A stretch of 56,893 nucleotides of DNA from Acidimicrobiaceae bacterium (GTDB taxonomy: Bacteria > Actinomycetota > Acidimicrobiia > Acidimicrobiales > RAAP-2), in the NCBI GenBank assembly GCA_003170315.1, contig PNAH01000028.1, positions 45,577-102,469 of the forward strand, read 5' to 3'. The number at the start of each line of letters is the position of its first letter. Position 1 is the stretch's first letter. The notes beneath the pieces are model-generated. The model had not been told where the DNA came from. It saw only the letters and a program-made list of their open reading frames with translations, and made no database searches. Of this stretch, positions 36,451 through 44,925 are shown in pieces. The position numbers and the translations under genes are program-made.

Positions 36451-36495
36451 TTGAGTGCAGCCGGTGATTCCTCTACCCCCGTAACCAGGGATTTG

Positions 36496-36538
36496 GTGGG
36501 CCGCCCGGGTCTCGATCCCGGCACCTTGGGATTAAAAG
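36496..36538. repeat. att-like repeat copy 2 (tRNA-Lys 3' end)
   Basis: These 43 bases are identical to 46116-46158. The match stops after the anticodon-loop bases ATTAAAAG, so only the tRNA's 3' half is present. Confidence 0.9.
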
Positions 36539-36811
36539 GCCACCGAATTCATTATTCTCTATTCATTAGATTCAGGGAACCCCACATTCATAGGGTTTTT
36601 CGTTCAGTGTGTTCAGTGCGTTCAGTGGCTATCGAGAAATGTTAGGGATGAAATTAGGGATTTTTTCTACCCGATTTTGGCGTCCGCGATTCCACAACGG
36701 CTGCGATACATTACGGTGCTTTTCTAACGCCCCGTATTGGTACGTTAAATAAGACAAGTGGCCTATACTTATGTAAGACTCGATGGAGTCGACTCTAGGA
36801 AAGGGGCACTT
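36539..36811. other. Island left end before the Fic gene
   Basis: Low-GC, T-rich sequence without a gene. The ribosome-binding site AGGAAAGGGG of the Fic gene is at its right end. Confidence 0.5.
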
Positions 36812-38008
36812 ATGAACGGCAGCGACCGCTCAGGCTTCTACGTCCGCCAGTCGGCTGGGTACTCGGCCTTCATTCCGCGTGCCCTGCCACCAATTCCCAG
36901 TCTCGATCTGTCCCAGTTGGCGGGCAGTTTGTCGAGAGCCGACCAGGCCCTCGGTCGACTCGATGGAGCCACACGCAATCTGCCCGACGTCAACCTCTTC
37001 CTCGCTATGTACGTCCGCCAGGAAGCCCTCCTAAGTTCTCAGATCGAGGGTACCGACTGTACCCTTGATGACTTGTTGGCCTTTGAACTCGACGCCAGGA
37101 CCAAAGAGGTTCCTGAGCTCGATGTCCAAGAGGTCGTGAACTACGTTGCAGCGCTGAACTACGGCATGGCTCGTCTCACTGATCTCCCCATTAGTCGTCG
37201 ACTCCTCTGCGAGATCCATGCACGACTGCTACAAACGGGACGTGGGTCTGACCGCTCGCCCGGTGAGTTCAGAAGGACCCAGAACTGGATTGGCTCAAAG
37301 CTCGCCGCCGGCAGTTCCATCGACACCGCCGCCTTCGTGCCGCCACCACCAAACGAAATGGAAGCCGCTTTCAGTGAACTCGAGCGCTACCTAGACAGAT
37401 CACGTGACAACGCTGCGGCGCTCCCGCTCCTGGTGGACTGCGCCCTGGCGCACGCTCAGTTCGAGACCATCCATCCCTACCTGGACGGGAACGGGCGCAT
37501 GGGGCGACTACTCATCACGCTGCTGCTCTGCGAACGCGGAGTGCTCACCGCACCCGTCCTCTCCCTCAGCACCTACCTTCGTCGTAACCGGTCGAAGTAC
37601 TTCGAGTTACTCATGGAGGTCAGGGATCACGGTACGTGGGAAGCATGGATCAACTTTTTCCTGCGCGGCATCGGTGAGACTGCCGCCGAGGCGGCGCAGA
37701 CGGCTCAGAAGGTGCACGCGATGCGCGAGAACCACCGGCGCGCCCTTGAGATGAACGGGGGCACGCTCAACGATCTGGCGGTCTTAGATCGACTTTTCAG
37801 TCAACCTTTGGCAAACGCTGCGTGGGTCGAAAAGAGTGTTGGTGTGTCTCAGCCCACCGCCAATGCCATCCTTTCGAGGTTCGAGGCGTCTGGCGTACTG
37901 AGAGAGGTCACCGGCCAACGCCGCAATCGTGTCTACCGCTACGACGAATATCTAACGCTTTTCGACCAGCCCGTCCTTGAGCCATCGGAGAACGAGACAT
38001 TGTCTTGA
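36812..38008 (+). CDS. Fic family protein with inhibitory motif and C-terminal winged helix
   Basis: The 398-residue protein has a Fic/DOC N-terminal domain with the inhibitory helix SSQIEG at 75-80 (S-x3-E-G), the Fic core motif HPYLDGNGRMGR beginning at His221, and a winged helix at the C terminus (AAWVEKSVGVSQPTANAILS). Class II Fic proteins of this layout transfer AMP to target proteins and are autoinhibited by the N-terminal helix. The presence of all three supports activity and self-control. ATG 36812 has a strong upstream ribosome-binding site; the longer in-frame start lacks it. It is the first gene of the island. Confidence 0.94.
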   Translation: MNGSDRSGFYVRQSAGYSAFIPRALPPIPSLDLSQLAGSLSRADQALGRLDGATRNLPDVNLFLAMYVRQEALLSSQIEGTDCTLDDLLAFELDARTKEVPELDVQEVVNYVAALNYGMARLTDLPISRRLLCEIHARLLQTGRGSDRSPGEFRRTQNWIGSKLAAGSSIDTAAFVPPPPNEMEAAFSELERYLDRSRDNAAALPLLVDCALAHAQFETIHPYLDGNGRMGRLLITLLLCERGVLTAPVLSLSTYLRRNRSKYFELLMEVRDHGTWEAWINFFLRGIGETAAEAAQTAQKVHAMRENHRRALEMNGGTLNDLAVLDRLFSQPLANAAWVEKSVGVSQPTANAILSRFEASGVLREVTGQRRNRVYRYDEYLTLFDQPVLEPSENETLS

Positions 38009-38033
38009 CGTTCGCTTAAGTGTTGTTGTGTCA

Positions 38034-38366
38034 ATGGGTGATATTGGTGAACCGCTCACGATCGATCCACGAAGGATTCACTCGTTCGTCGAAGCGTCGG
38101 CCGTTAGATTTTGTCTCCTTCGCGATCTCGAGCAAATCGGAGGTCTAAATTTACTTCAGACATACGGCCTTGACCTTGAGGTATCGGAGATCACTCTGCG
38201 ATCCATCAGGTCCTGCTTCGCTCGGGAACGTAGCATCGGCCCGCTGCTCATAGGCCGTGAACTATTCTCCGGGGAGAGGCTGATGTCGAGACCCCATTGT
38301 GACGAATGTCACGGTCGAGAGTCCACATACGAATCTGCATTCTTTGGTCTGGAGCGGCGACAATGA
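38034..38366 (+). CDS. Hypothetical protein, 110 residues
   Basis: The frame starts with MGDIGEPLTIDPRRIHSFVE and has reasonable codon use and amphipathic composition (FCLLRDLEQIGGLNLLQTYG), with a final CDECHG cysteine motif. There is no good ribosome-binding site. It ends eight bases before the ATG of the next gene. I cannot assign a family, and it could be a non-coding frame. Confidence 0.35.
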   Translation: MGDIGEPLTIDPRRIHSFVEASAVRFCLLRDLEQIGGLNLLQTYGLDLEVSEITLRSIRSCFARERSIGPLLIGRELFSGERLMSRPHCDECHGRESTYESAFFGLERRQ

Positions 38367-38373
38367 AGAGGAT

Positions 38374-39462
38374 ATGGAGATCCTTCTCACATCGTCGCCC
38401 CCGGTGTCGCCTCCCAACCCAAATTCGCGTCGAGTGATAAGAGTGGCGCAAACTACTCCCGTGAGATCAGCACATGACCTCATTCGGTTCGCCTCAATTG
38501 GGGCTATCACGTTCACCTTCGCAGTTCCTCTGGTGATAGTGGTCCTGTTCGCTACGACTCATTCGGTGTGGCACCTCTTTCCTGAGGCGGCGGTGGCCAC
38601 TGCGCTGTATCTGCCCCTTTATGTGCGTCATGTGCGTTACGGACTTCGCGGGGCACGCCCGCGTTTCCTCCTCCTGACGCTCGGGGCCATGGCGGGCGTC
38701 ATTGTCGGCTTCACACCGGTGCTCGGGGCAGAGTGGTTCTACGCCTATAGCGCCATCGTCGCTTCCGTCCTGGTCACCACGCCTCCCCGGTTCTCGTTCC
38801 CCGCCGCCGCGTGCACGCTGGCCGCGGTGGGGATCTGGGCCGCTGAACTCCGCAATGACAGTGGGATACATATTTTCGGAGGCGGGTTAGCCGCCTATTT
38901 TCCATTTGCGGTCGCCGACCGGGCCGCGGCCGTGTTCGTCTTGGTCTGGCTCGTAGGTGCGCTCCGCAGGGTCCAGTCAGCACGTGCCGCTCTCGCCGAA
39001 GCGGCCCTCGAGGCTGAACGGGGCCGCATGGACATCGAGTTGAGCGAGTCCGTTGTCTCAGAACTCAAAGAAGTCATCACGAAAGGTGTTCATGCTGAAG
39101 ACACCACCAGGCGGGGCTCGCCGAAGGCGGCAGAGGAGCTGGAGTCGCTTGTAAAAGGGTCCCGGCTTGCCCTGGCGAACGCTCGTCGGATCATTCGTCA
39201 ATACAAGATTGTTTCGCCGCAAGCCGAGCTCGAAAAGGCGGCGTTGCTCCTTCGCTCTGCTGGCATTGAGGCGACGATTGCTTTCCCTGATACGGACCTT
39301 CCGCTAATACTGGACGAGTCGCTGCGATCAGCGCTGCGGGTCGCCGTAGCCCAGTTGCTGAGCGAGGACGAGGTCGGGCCCGTCGTGCTCAAGCTTGGCC
39401 GTGTCAGCGGCCAGGTCCAACTCGAAATAGTCAGGCCCGCAAAAGACGAGCCAGCCGCATGA
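38374..39462 (+). CDS. Membrane sensor resembling a histidine kinase but without the phospho-acceptor histidine
   Basis: The product (362 residues if ATG 38374 is used; a GTG at 38299 gives 387) has about five membrane helices, then a coiled helix (ARAALAEAALEAERGRMDIE) and a region aligned to the DesK-type dimerisation domain, where the expected 'R-D-L-H-D' is replaced by ELSESVVSELKEVITKG. The following LALANARRIIRQYKI and QAELEKAALLLRSAGI are like DesK-type kinases, but the ATP-binding G boxes are not recognisable. It is probably a regulatory pseudokinase. It overlaps the next kinase gene by ATGA, so both are made together. Confidence 0.7.
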   Translation: MEILLTSSPPVSPPNPNSRRVIRVAQTTPVRSAHDLIRFASIGAITFTFAVPLVIVVLFATTHSVWHLFPEAAVATALYLPLYVRHVRYGLRGARPRFLLLTLGAMAGVIVGFTPVLGAEWFYAYSAIVASVLVTTPPRFSFPAAACTLAAVGIWAAELRNDSGIHIFGGGLAAYFPFAVADRAAAVFVLVWLVGALRRVQSARAALAEAALEAERGRMDIELSESVVSELKEVITKGVHAEDTTRRGSPKAAEELESLVKGSRLALANARRIIRQYKIVSPQAELEKAALLLRSAGIEATIAFPDTDLPLILDESLRSALRVAVAQLLSEDEVGPVVLKLGRVSGQVQLEIVRPAKDEPAA

Positions 39463-40610
39463 CGAACTTCCTGCTCGATCGACCGATGGAGATGTGGTGG
39501 AGCACGCGGCGCTCCCAGGGCCTGCTCGTGGCCACGCTTCTCCCCTTCCTCATTCTGGGTCCACTGATCACCGCGGTGGGGCTCGAGGAACCGGCCCGAT
39601 CGCCATGGTTCGTCGTGCCACTGGCGATGGCCATTGGAGCTCTACAGCTTCGTCATAGTTTCGCCGCGGCGCGCGGAGTCCTGCCAAGAGGTTGGCCGAT
39701 GACGCTCCTGGCCTTGGGCTTGCTCGTGTACGTGCCTATGTTCTGGTACCAATGGGATTGGGGGAGTACCCAATGTATGTTCATCGCCTCGGTCGCCATG
39801 CTTCTGCGCGGTCGCGTCATGAAGGTTCTCATCATTGCCTCGATAATCGGGACGTACCTTGCGGCGGTGATCTCCGAGTCGGTCGAGAAAGGCCCGATTT
39901 CCTTGGACTTCTACTTCATTGCCTACTGGGGGGTCATCTTGGTTTCGGGCGCCGCCTGTCTCTACGGAACGTCCCAACTGGTTCGGGCGGTCGATGCCCT
40001 GTTTGCGACGAGAGCTGACATGGCTGAGATGACAGTCGGAAGTGAGCGACTGAGGGTCTCGCGCGATCTCCATGATCTATTGGGCCAGAGCCTGTCGGCA
40101 GTCTCCTTGAAGGGAGATCTCGCAATCCTCCTCCTTCAGAGTGATCCGCCCGCCGCCGAGGCCGAGATACACAGTCTCACCGAGGTTGCCCGTGACGCAT
40201 TGCGCGACATCCGCCACGTCGTGCACGGCGAGCACCCGGTTACTCTGCGTAACGAGACCCAGGGAGCAACTGCCCTGTTGGTCGCCGCGAGCATCGACGC
40301 CCACATCGACGTGGAGCTGCAGGATCTCATTCCTGAGGTCGATGAACTGTTCGGTTGGGCGATGCGCGAAGGAATCACGAACATTCTTCGCCATAGCCAG
40401 GCGGCAAATTGCGTGATTAAAGCTTCTCGCCGGGAGCGAGCTGCACTTCTCGAGATGGTCAATGACGGCGCTCGATCCACCAACGATGCTGGCACTGGCA
40501 TCACCGGCCTGACCGAACGCGCTCAGTTGCTCTCTGGACATGTCACGGCTGGACCGCTGGAGGATGGTCGTTACCGGCTCGCCGTGGAGATTCCCGAGGC
40601 GTTCGTGTGA
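39459..40610 (+). CDS. Histidine kinase of the DesK/NarX (HisKA_3) type
   Basis: The 383-residue protein has five or six membrane helices in the first 200 residues, then the phospho-acceptor motif RVSRDLHDLLGQSLSAVSLK with an intact histidine, and an HATPase domain ending in NDGARSTNDAGTGITGLTER. It would sense a membrane signal and phosphorylate the following regulator. The start overlaps the previous gene (ATGA), and the end overlaps the regulator (GTGA), so the three are translationally coupled. Confidence 0.92.
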   Translation: MTNFLLDRPMEMWWSTRRSQGLLVATLLPFLILGPLITAVGLEEPARSPWFVVPLAMAIGALQLRHSFAAARGVLPRGWPMTLLALGLLVYVPMFWYQWDWGSTQCMFIASVAMLLRGRVMKVLIIASIIGTYLAAVISESVEKGPISLDFYFIAYWGVILVSGAACLYGTSQLVRAVDALFATRADMAEMTVGSERLRVSRDLHDLLGQSLSAVSLKGDLAILLLQSDPPAAEAEIHSLTEVARDALRDIRHVVHGEHPVTLRNETQGATALLVAASIDAHIDVELQDLIPEVDELFGWAMREGITNILRHSQAANCVIKASRRERAALLEMVNDGARSTNDAGTGITGLTERAQLLSGHVTAGPLEDGRYRLAVEIPEAFV

Positions 40611-41212
40611 TACGCGTTCTGATCGCCGAAGATATGCACCTCATCAGAGGCGCCTTGGTCGCGCTGCTCTCGCGGGAACTCGATATGGAGGTTGTCGCGG
40701 AACTTGACCGTGGTGATCAGGTCCTCGAGGCAGCCATCCGGACTCGGCCCGACGTGGCGGTCCTCGACATCGACCTGCCGGGAATGGACGGTCTGTCGGC
40801 CGCCGAAGTGCTTCACGAGCAGGTTCCGAACTGTCAGATTCTCGTGCTCACGGGACTTAGTCAACCCAGTCATTTGCTGCGCGCCTTGAAGGTGCACGTG
40901 CGCGGATTCATCTTGAAAGACGCGCCGGCGGCCACACTCGCCCAGGGCGTTCGACGAGTGGCGATCGGCGAACGGGTGATCGACCCGGACCTGCTGGCCC
41001 TTGCGCTTGAGACCGGAGAGAGTCCGCTGACGCCGAGGGAGGCAGACGTTTTGCGAGCCGCAGAGGAAGGCATATCGACTGATGAGATTGCGCGGACTCT
41101 CTTCCTGTCCTCGGCGACCGTGCGCAACTACCTGTCCAACGCGATCACGAAGGTGGGCGGTCGCAACCGTATCGACGCCATTCGAATCGCTCGGGACGCG
41201 GGCTGGCTGTAA
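40607..41212 (+). CDS. Response regulator of the NarL/DesR type
   Basis: The 201-residue protein has a receiver with the phospho-acceptor Asp54 (AVLDIDLPGMDG) and the switch Lys104 (FILKDAP), and a LuxR-type helix-turn-helix (LTPREADVLRAAEEGIST, ARTLFLSSATVRNYLSNAIT). GTG 40607 overlaps the kinase stop codon. It should control genes in response to its partner kinase; a decayed copy of its 3' end lies about 1.06 kb downstream. Confidence 0.94.
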   Translation: MIRVLIAEDMHLIRGALVALLSRELDMEVVAELDRGDQVLEAAIRTRPDVAVLDIDLPGMDGLSAAEVLHEQVPNCQILVLTGLSQPSHLLRALKVHVRGFILKDAPAATLAQGVRRVAIGERVIDPDLLALALETGESPLTPREADVLRAAEEGISTDEIARTLFLSSATVRNYLSNAITKVGGRNRIDAIRIARDAGWL

Positions 41213-41499
41213 GTACGTAGCCCACTTCCAGGGCTCATTATTGTCCATTGTTTAACTTCATGTCCGATTGCAGCGACGCCATCAGGTGACGCGAGCGCGT
41301 CGCAAAGTCATTAGTGCGGCCCATTGCGCGGGCTGCCAATGCCGCATTGATGCGTCGCACTGGATTAGGTCTTCGGATCCAAGACATTTGTCACGCCTAA
41401 GTAGTGACATTGGTATCTTCTCTTATCAATTTCGAGAGCTCTATGGTGGGCTAATTGTCCAACGTACGAGTGCTGCGAGGGTGATAGGAGGGCGTCATG
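41103..41499. repeat. Island duplication, left copy
   Basis: This stretch, from the HTH codons of the response regulator to the start of the SRPBCC gene, matches 42161-42555 imperfectly at an offset of about 1055-1058. The intergenic part keeps a short TGTCAC/GTGACA inverted repeat in both copies (changed by one base on the right). Confidence 0.65.
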
Positions 41500-41952
41500 A
41501 ATAATCAGGATTTCACCACTTCCTTTGAAGTGGACCAAACGCCGGATGAAGTTTTTGCTGCCATCAATAATGTTCGCGGTTGGTGGGCAGAAGAGCTTGA
41601 AGGAGACTCCGACAAGCTAGGTGACGAATTTACCTATCGCCACGGTGACGTCCACATGAGCAAGCAGAAGATTACGGAGATCGTTCCCGGTCAGAAAATC
41701 GTATGGCTAATTGAGGACGCATACTTGAGTTTCACTAAAGACAAAAGTGAGTGGAAAGGCACAGAGATAGTCTTTGAAATTTCTAAGAAAGGCAACAAAA
41801 CTGACGTCCGTTTTACTCATCGAGGTCTGGTCCCCGCATTTGAGTGCTTCAACGACTGCTCGAGCGGATGGAACTATTACATCAACGGGAGCCTGCAGAA
41901 TCTGATTACCACGGGCAAGGGACAGCCCGACACGATCGATCAAGCAGATTAA
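41497..41952 (+). CDS. SRPBCC (AHSA1-type) protein
   Basis: The 151-residue product has the AHSA1 pattern TTSFEVDQTPDEVFAAINNV, RGWWAEELEGDSDKLGDEF, TEIVPGQKIVWLIEDAYLSF and a C-terminal helix region ECFNDCSSGWNYYINGSLQN. Such proteins bind hydrophobic ligands or act as chaperone activators; the ligand is unknown. AGGAGGG precedes the ATG at 41497. The base composition is lower in GC than the neighbours. Confidence 0.82.
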   Translation: MNNQDFTTSFEVDQTPDEVFAAINNVRGWWAEELEGDSDKLGDEFTYRHGDVHMSKQKITEIVPGQKIVWLIEDAYLSFTKDKSEWKGTEIVFEISKKGNKTDVRFTHRGLVPAFECFNDCSSGWNYYINGSLQNLITTGKGQPDTIDQAD

Positions 41953-42552
41953 ACGGAAGTGTGCGCCAGCAGCTCGGGCGCCATCAGGATGAAGGATTCG
42001 ACATGCCGCAACCGAACGATGAGGTTGCGACTGCCCGCCAGTGTAAATCCGGTCCGAAGAGGAACCAAAGACTCCGTTAGTGAAAACTCCAGCGTTGGCC
42101 GAAATGCCTACGCAAGAGCGAGGTGGATCGAATACGCAGTCCGCGTTGCGCCGACTGGCCTCCTGTCCTCGGCGACCGTTCGCAATTACGCCTCCAATTC
42201 GATCATCAAAGCGGCCGCTCTCAACCACGTTGACGTCAATTAAATCGCCGGACGTGGATAGGCAGCGAGAACGTACCTTTGTTCCTGGACTATTGCCGAC
42301 CACTGCGTGATTTCATGATCGATAGAAGCGACGCCCTCAAGCGACGCGAGCGCTTCGCAATTTTGATAGTGCGGTATTTTGCGTGGTCAACCAAGATGGC
42401 GTCGACGCGTCGCACCGGATTAGGTCTTCGGATCAAAGACAATTGTCATGCCTAAGTGGTGACATTGACATCTTCCCTTATTGATGCCGCGAGTCCTATG
42501 TTGGGCGAATTATCCAACGTACGAGTGCTACCGCGGGTCAGAGGAGGATGTC
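41953..42552. other. Intergenic region with the right copy of the island duplication
   Basis: The first 200 bases have no recognisable gene. From about 42149 onward the sequence is a decayed response-regulator end followed by a copy of the upstream region of the SRPBCC gene. Confidence 0.6.
42149..42243 (+). pseudogene. Remnant of a LuxR-type response-regulator 3' end
   Basis: The frame reads LLSSATVRNYASNSIIKAAA and ends soon after, matching LFLSSATVRNYLSNAITKVG at the end of the regulator at 40607-41212. The nucleotide match TCCTGTCCTCGGCGACCG is exact. No upstream part of a regulator is recognisable. Confidence 0.65.
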
Positions 42553-42555
42553 ATG
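42161..42555. repeat. Island duplication, right copy
   Basis: It includes the decayed regulator end, the intergenic sequence and the ribosome-binding site of the SDR gene. See 41103-41499. Confidence 0.65.
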
Positions 42556-43278
42556 AAGATCGCAAACAGAGTGGTGCTGGTGACCGGGGCTAACCGTGGT
42601 ATCGGACGGGCGCTCGTTGACGAAGCACTAATGAGGGGCGTGAAGCGGGTCTACGCCGGCACACGCCAGCCATTCGTCCATCCCGATGAACGCGTCACAA
42701 CTTTGACGTTGGACGTGACCAATCCGGCGCAGATTGCCGCAGCGGTAGAGAAGGTCGAGTCCCTCGACATCCTCGTCAACAACGCCGGCGTGGCGCTCTA
42801 CGACGACTTGAGCGATCGTGCGGCGCTCGAGCAGAGTCTCGCCGTTAACCTCTTCGGTAGTTTCGGTGTTACTCAGGCCTTCTTGCCGTTGTTGACTCGC
42901 TCCAGGGGAGCCATTGTCAACAACGTGTCGATGATGGCACTCGCTCCCTTCCCGATAACTCCGGCCTACGCCATCTCCAAGGCTGCCGCTTTCAACATGA
43001 CCCAGTCGCTGCGTGCCCTACTGGCCGCGCGAGGCATCAGTGTTCATGCTGTGCTGACCGGACCTACGGACACCGACATGACTCGAGGCTTCGATATCCC
43101 GAAGGCCTCCCCGGAGTCGGTCGCGCGAGCCATATTCGACGGCGTACAGGACGATGAAGAAGACATCTTTCCCGATCCCATGTCGGCGACCTTGGCTGAG
43201 AGTTGGCGCAGCGGCGCGGTGAAGGAGTTTGAGCGCCAGAGTGCGGCGTTCGTATCTGCAGGTCCTGCTAGGGCGTAA
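42553..43278 (+). CDS. Short-chain dehydrogenase/reductase
   Basis: The 241-residue classical SDR has the cofactor loop VTGANRGIGRAL, DILVNNAGVALYDDL, and the Ser-Tyr-Lys triad in NNVSMMALAPFPITPAYAIS then KAAAFNMT. It ends with a segment that resembles NAD(P)-dependent carbonyl reductases. ATG 42553 has GAGGAGG upstream and lies in the same position relative to the duplicated region as the SRPBCC gene. The substrate is unknown. Confidence 0.92.
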   Translation: MKIANRVVLVTGANRGIGRALVDEALMRGVKRVYAGTRQPFVHPDERVTTLTLDVTNPAQIAAAVEKVESLDILVNNAGVALYDDLSDRAALEQSLAVNLFGSFGVTQAFLPLLTRSRGAIVNNVSMMALAPFPITPAYAISKAAAFNMTQSLRALLAARGISVHAVLTGPTDTDMTRGFDIPKASPESVARAIFDGVQDDEEDIFPDPMSATLAESWRSGAVKEFERQSAAFVSAGPARA

Positions 43279-43324
43279 GTCCCTTTCGTGATTTAATGAG
43301 AGCGCGTCTCCAATGGAGGGCATC

Positions 43325-44108
43325 GTGAGCGATGAATTGATCAGCAATAAGAAGTTGGCGCACCACGTCGCCGACGGGTCCGGGATGCCGGAAGTCGTCG
43401 ATCGCGCAACCTTCCAGGCCAAGCTGGATGGTTTGCGGATTCGAGAGAAACTGCACACCCGCGAAGGCGACGCGATTGCCGCAGCTCGACGGCGCCTGCC
43501 CATGGTCGAGGTAGACGCCAACCTCGCGCTGATCGGGCCCGACGGACCGCTCAACCTGCTCGAGGCGTTCGAAGGGCGCCAGCAACTCATCGCCTATTAC
43601 TTCATGTGGAATATCGGCCGACCCGCGATCGAACAGTGCGAAGGCTGCACGTGGATCGGCACCCAGGTCAGCGAACTGTCCTACCTTCACTCTCGTGACA
43701 TCACCTATGCGGTCCTCGCTCAGGGCCCCTACGCCGAGGACGTCCGCTACCGCGATTTTCATGGGCTGGGACATGCCGTGGTACTCGGCCTTGGACTCGG
43801 TCGACAAACTCCTTGTCGGGCGAGAGGTCGGGCTGTTCCACCTCGTGTGCTACATGCGCGATGGCGACCGGGTCTTCGAAACCTACTGGACGACCCGGCG
43901 CGGCGTAGAGGCAATGGACACCAGCTTGGCGCTCATGGACCTTACCGTGTTCGGTCGTCGTCAGGAGTGGGAAGACGCGCCCCCCGATTGGCCAGCGCTC
44001 TGGAATGTCAATGGAGACGACGACATCCTGCGCATTGACGGGCGCCCAAGGCCCCAGTGGTCGCGACTCGAAGCAGGGTTGTCCGACGATCTCGGTACCA
44101 GCAACTGA
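43325..44108 (+). pseudogene. DUF899 (thioredoxin-like) gene with a frameshift
   Basis: The first part, from GTG 43325 (GGAGGG four bases upstream), encodes the DUF899 start (SDELISNKKLAHHVADGSGM to QGPYAEDVRYRDF). At a run of four T near 43760 one extra base shifts the frame; the next frame continues MGWDMPWYSALDSVDKLLVG, GLFHLVCYMRDGDRVFETYW and so on to TGA 44106-44108, which completes the family pattern. Removing one T restores a protein of about 260 residues. A sequencing error in the T run is possible. Confidence 0.75.
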
Positions 44109-44109
44109 A

Positions 44110-44910
44110 ATGGACAAGGAGAGTGCCAAGAAACGACGTCAGCCGGCGCGAAGAAAAGAGTTGTCTACCTCTCGCCTCGGTGGAGCGATCTCGCCACGCA
44201 TTCAGCGACTTGATCTGGCCGCGGGCGGAAATGAAACAAACATAATTTCGACGTTTGGATCGATAGTCACGCCCACGGTGACGCTGGGGCTAGTCGCTGC
44301 ATGCTGGGTCTTCTCGGTCCACGAAATGGACGGGATGAACGAGGGCGTGACAACCCAGCTCGGTTCTTTCACCTTCTTCATCACTGTGTGGATCGCGATG
44401 ATGGCAGCGATGATGCTTCCTGGAGCGATTCCCGCGATGTCGCGGCGCCGCGACCTAATCGGGCGAACTCTTGCGGCGCCGGTGTTCGCCGCGACGTACA
44501 TCGCCGTCTGGGCAGCGGTGGGCGTCACTGTGTATGCGCTATACCAGCCACATGGCACGCTCGCCGCTGGCGCGTTCACCATTACCGCGGGCGTCTATGA
44601 ACTGACGCCCATCAAACAGCACTTTCGCGAACAATGCCGGGAGTGCACACGCTCAGGAATGGTGTTCGGGCTCGACTGCGTTGGCTCGAGTATCGGGCTC
44701 ATGGCGATGCTGATTGTGTTGGGGGTCATGAGCGTCACCTGGATGGCGATCATCGCAGTTGTCGTGGTCGCCCAAAAACTTCTGCCCGCCAAGTTCATGA
44801 TCGATGTTCCCCTGGCGCTCGCGATTATCGGGCTCGGCATCGTGATCCTTGCCGCCCCGTCATCCGTCCCAGGACTTACGCATATCACCGCTCACATGCC
44901 AACGATGTAA
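44110..44910 (+). CDS. DUF2182 family integral membrane protein
   Basis: The 266-residue product has a basic N-terminal stretch and about six hydrophobic segments. The motifs WIAMMAAMMLPGAIPAM and the central ITAGVYELTPIKQHFREQCR with the following CTRSGMVFGLDCVGSSIGLM match DUF2182 membrane proteins, which have been proposed to bind metal. The function is unknown. The start at ATG 44110 lacks a clear ribosome-binding site and follows the stop of the broken DUF899 gene by one base. It lies between two DUF899 genes. Confidence 0.8.
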   Translation: MDKESAKKRRQPARRKELSTSRLGGAISPRIQRLDLAAGGNETNIISTFGSIVTPTVTLGLVAACWVFSVHEMDGMNEGVTTQLGSFTFFITVWIAMMAAMMLPGAIPAMSRRRDLIGRTLAAPVFAATYIAVWAAVGVTVYALYQPHGTLAAGAFTITAGVYELTPIKQHFREQCRECTRSGMVFGLDCVGSSIGLMAMLIVLGVMSVTWMAIIAVVVVAQKLLPAKFMIDVPLALAIIGLGIVILAAPSSVPGLTHITAHMPTM

Positions 44911-44925
44911 GGAAGGAAACAACCA

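Larger units (their letters stand above)
36227..36495. other. Right end of element B without recognisable gene
   Basis: It carries the right copy of the 41-base repeat and the right arm-type repeat (36431-36450). Nothing else was found. Confidence 0.5.
33982..36538. mobile_element. Small integrated element (element B), about 2.5 kb
   Basis: The unit lies between two copies of the tRNA-Lys 3' end (33982-34020 and 36496-36538). Paired TGGCTACA repeats sit just inside both ends, as arm-type integrase sites would. It carries a GGDEF gene and an orphan duplicated-domain gene with its own flanking repeats. No integrase gene is present, so it must have used one in trans or lost its own. Confidence 0.65.

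Noticed and set aside
36424..36645. A 73-residue frame across the second att copy
   Set aside because: Same translated tRNA sequence; no ribosome-binding site and no homologous pattern outside the tRNA part. It might hold the last codons of a lost integrase but this cannot be shown.
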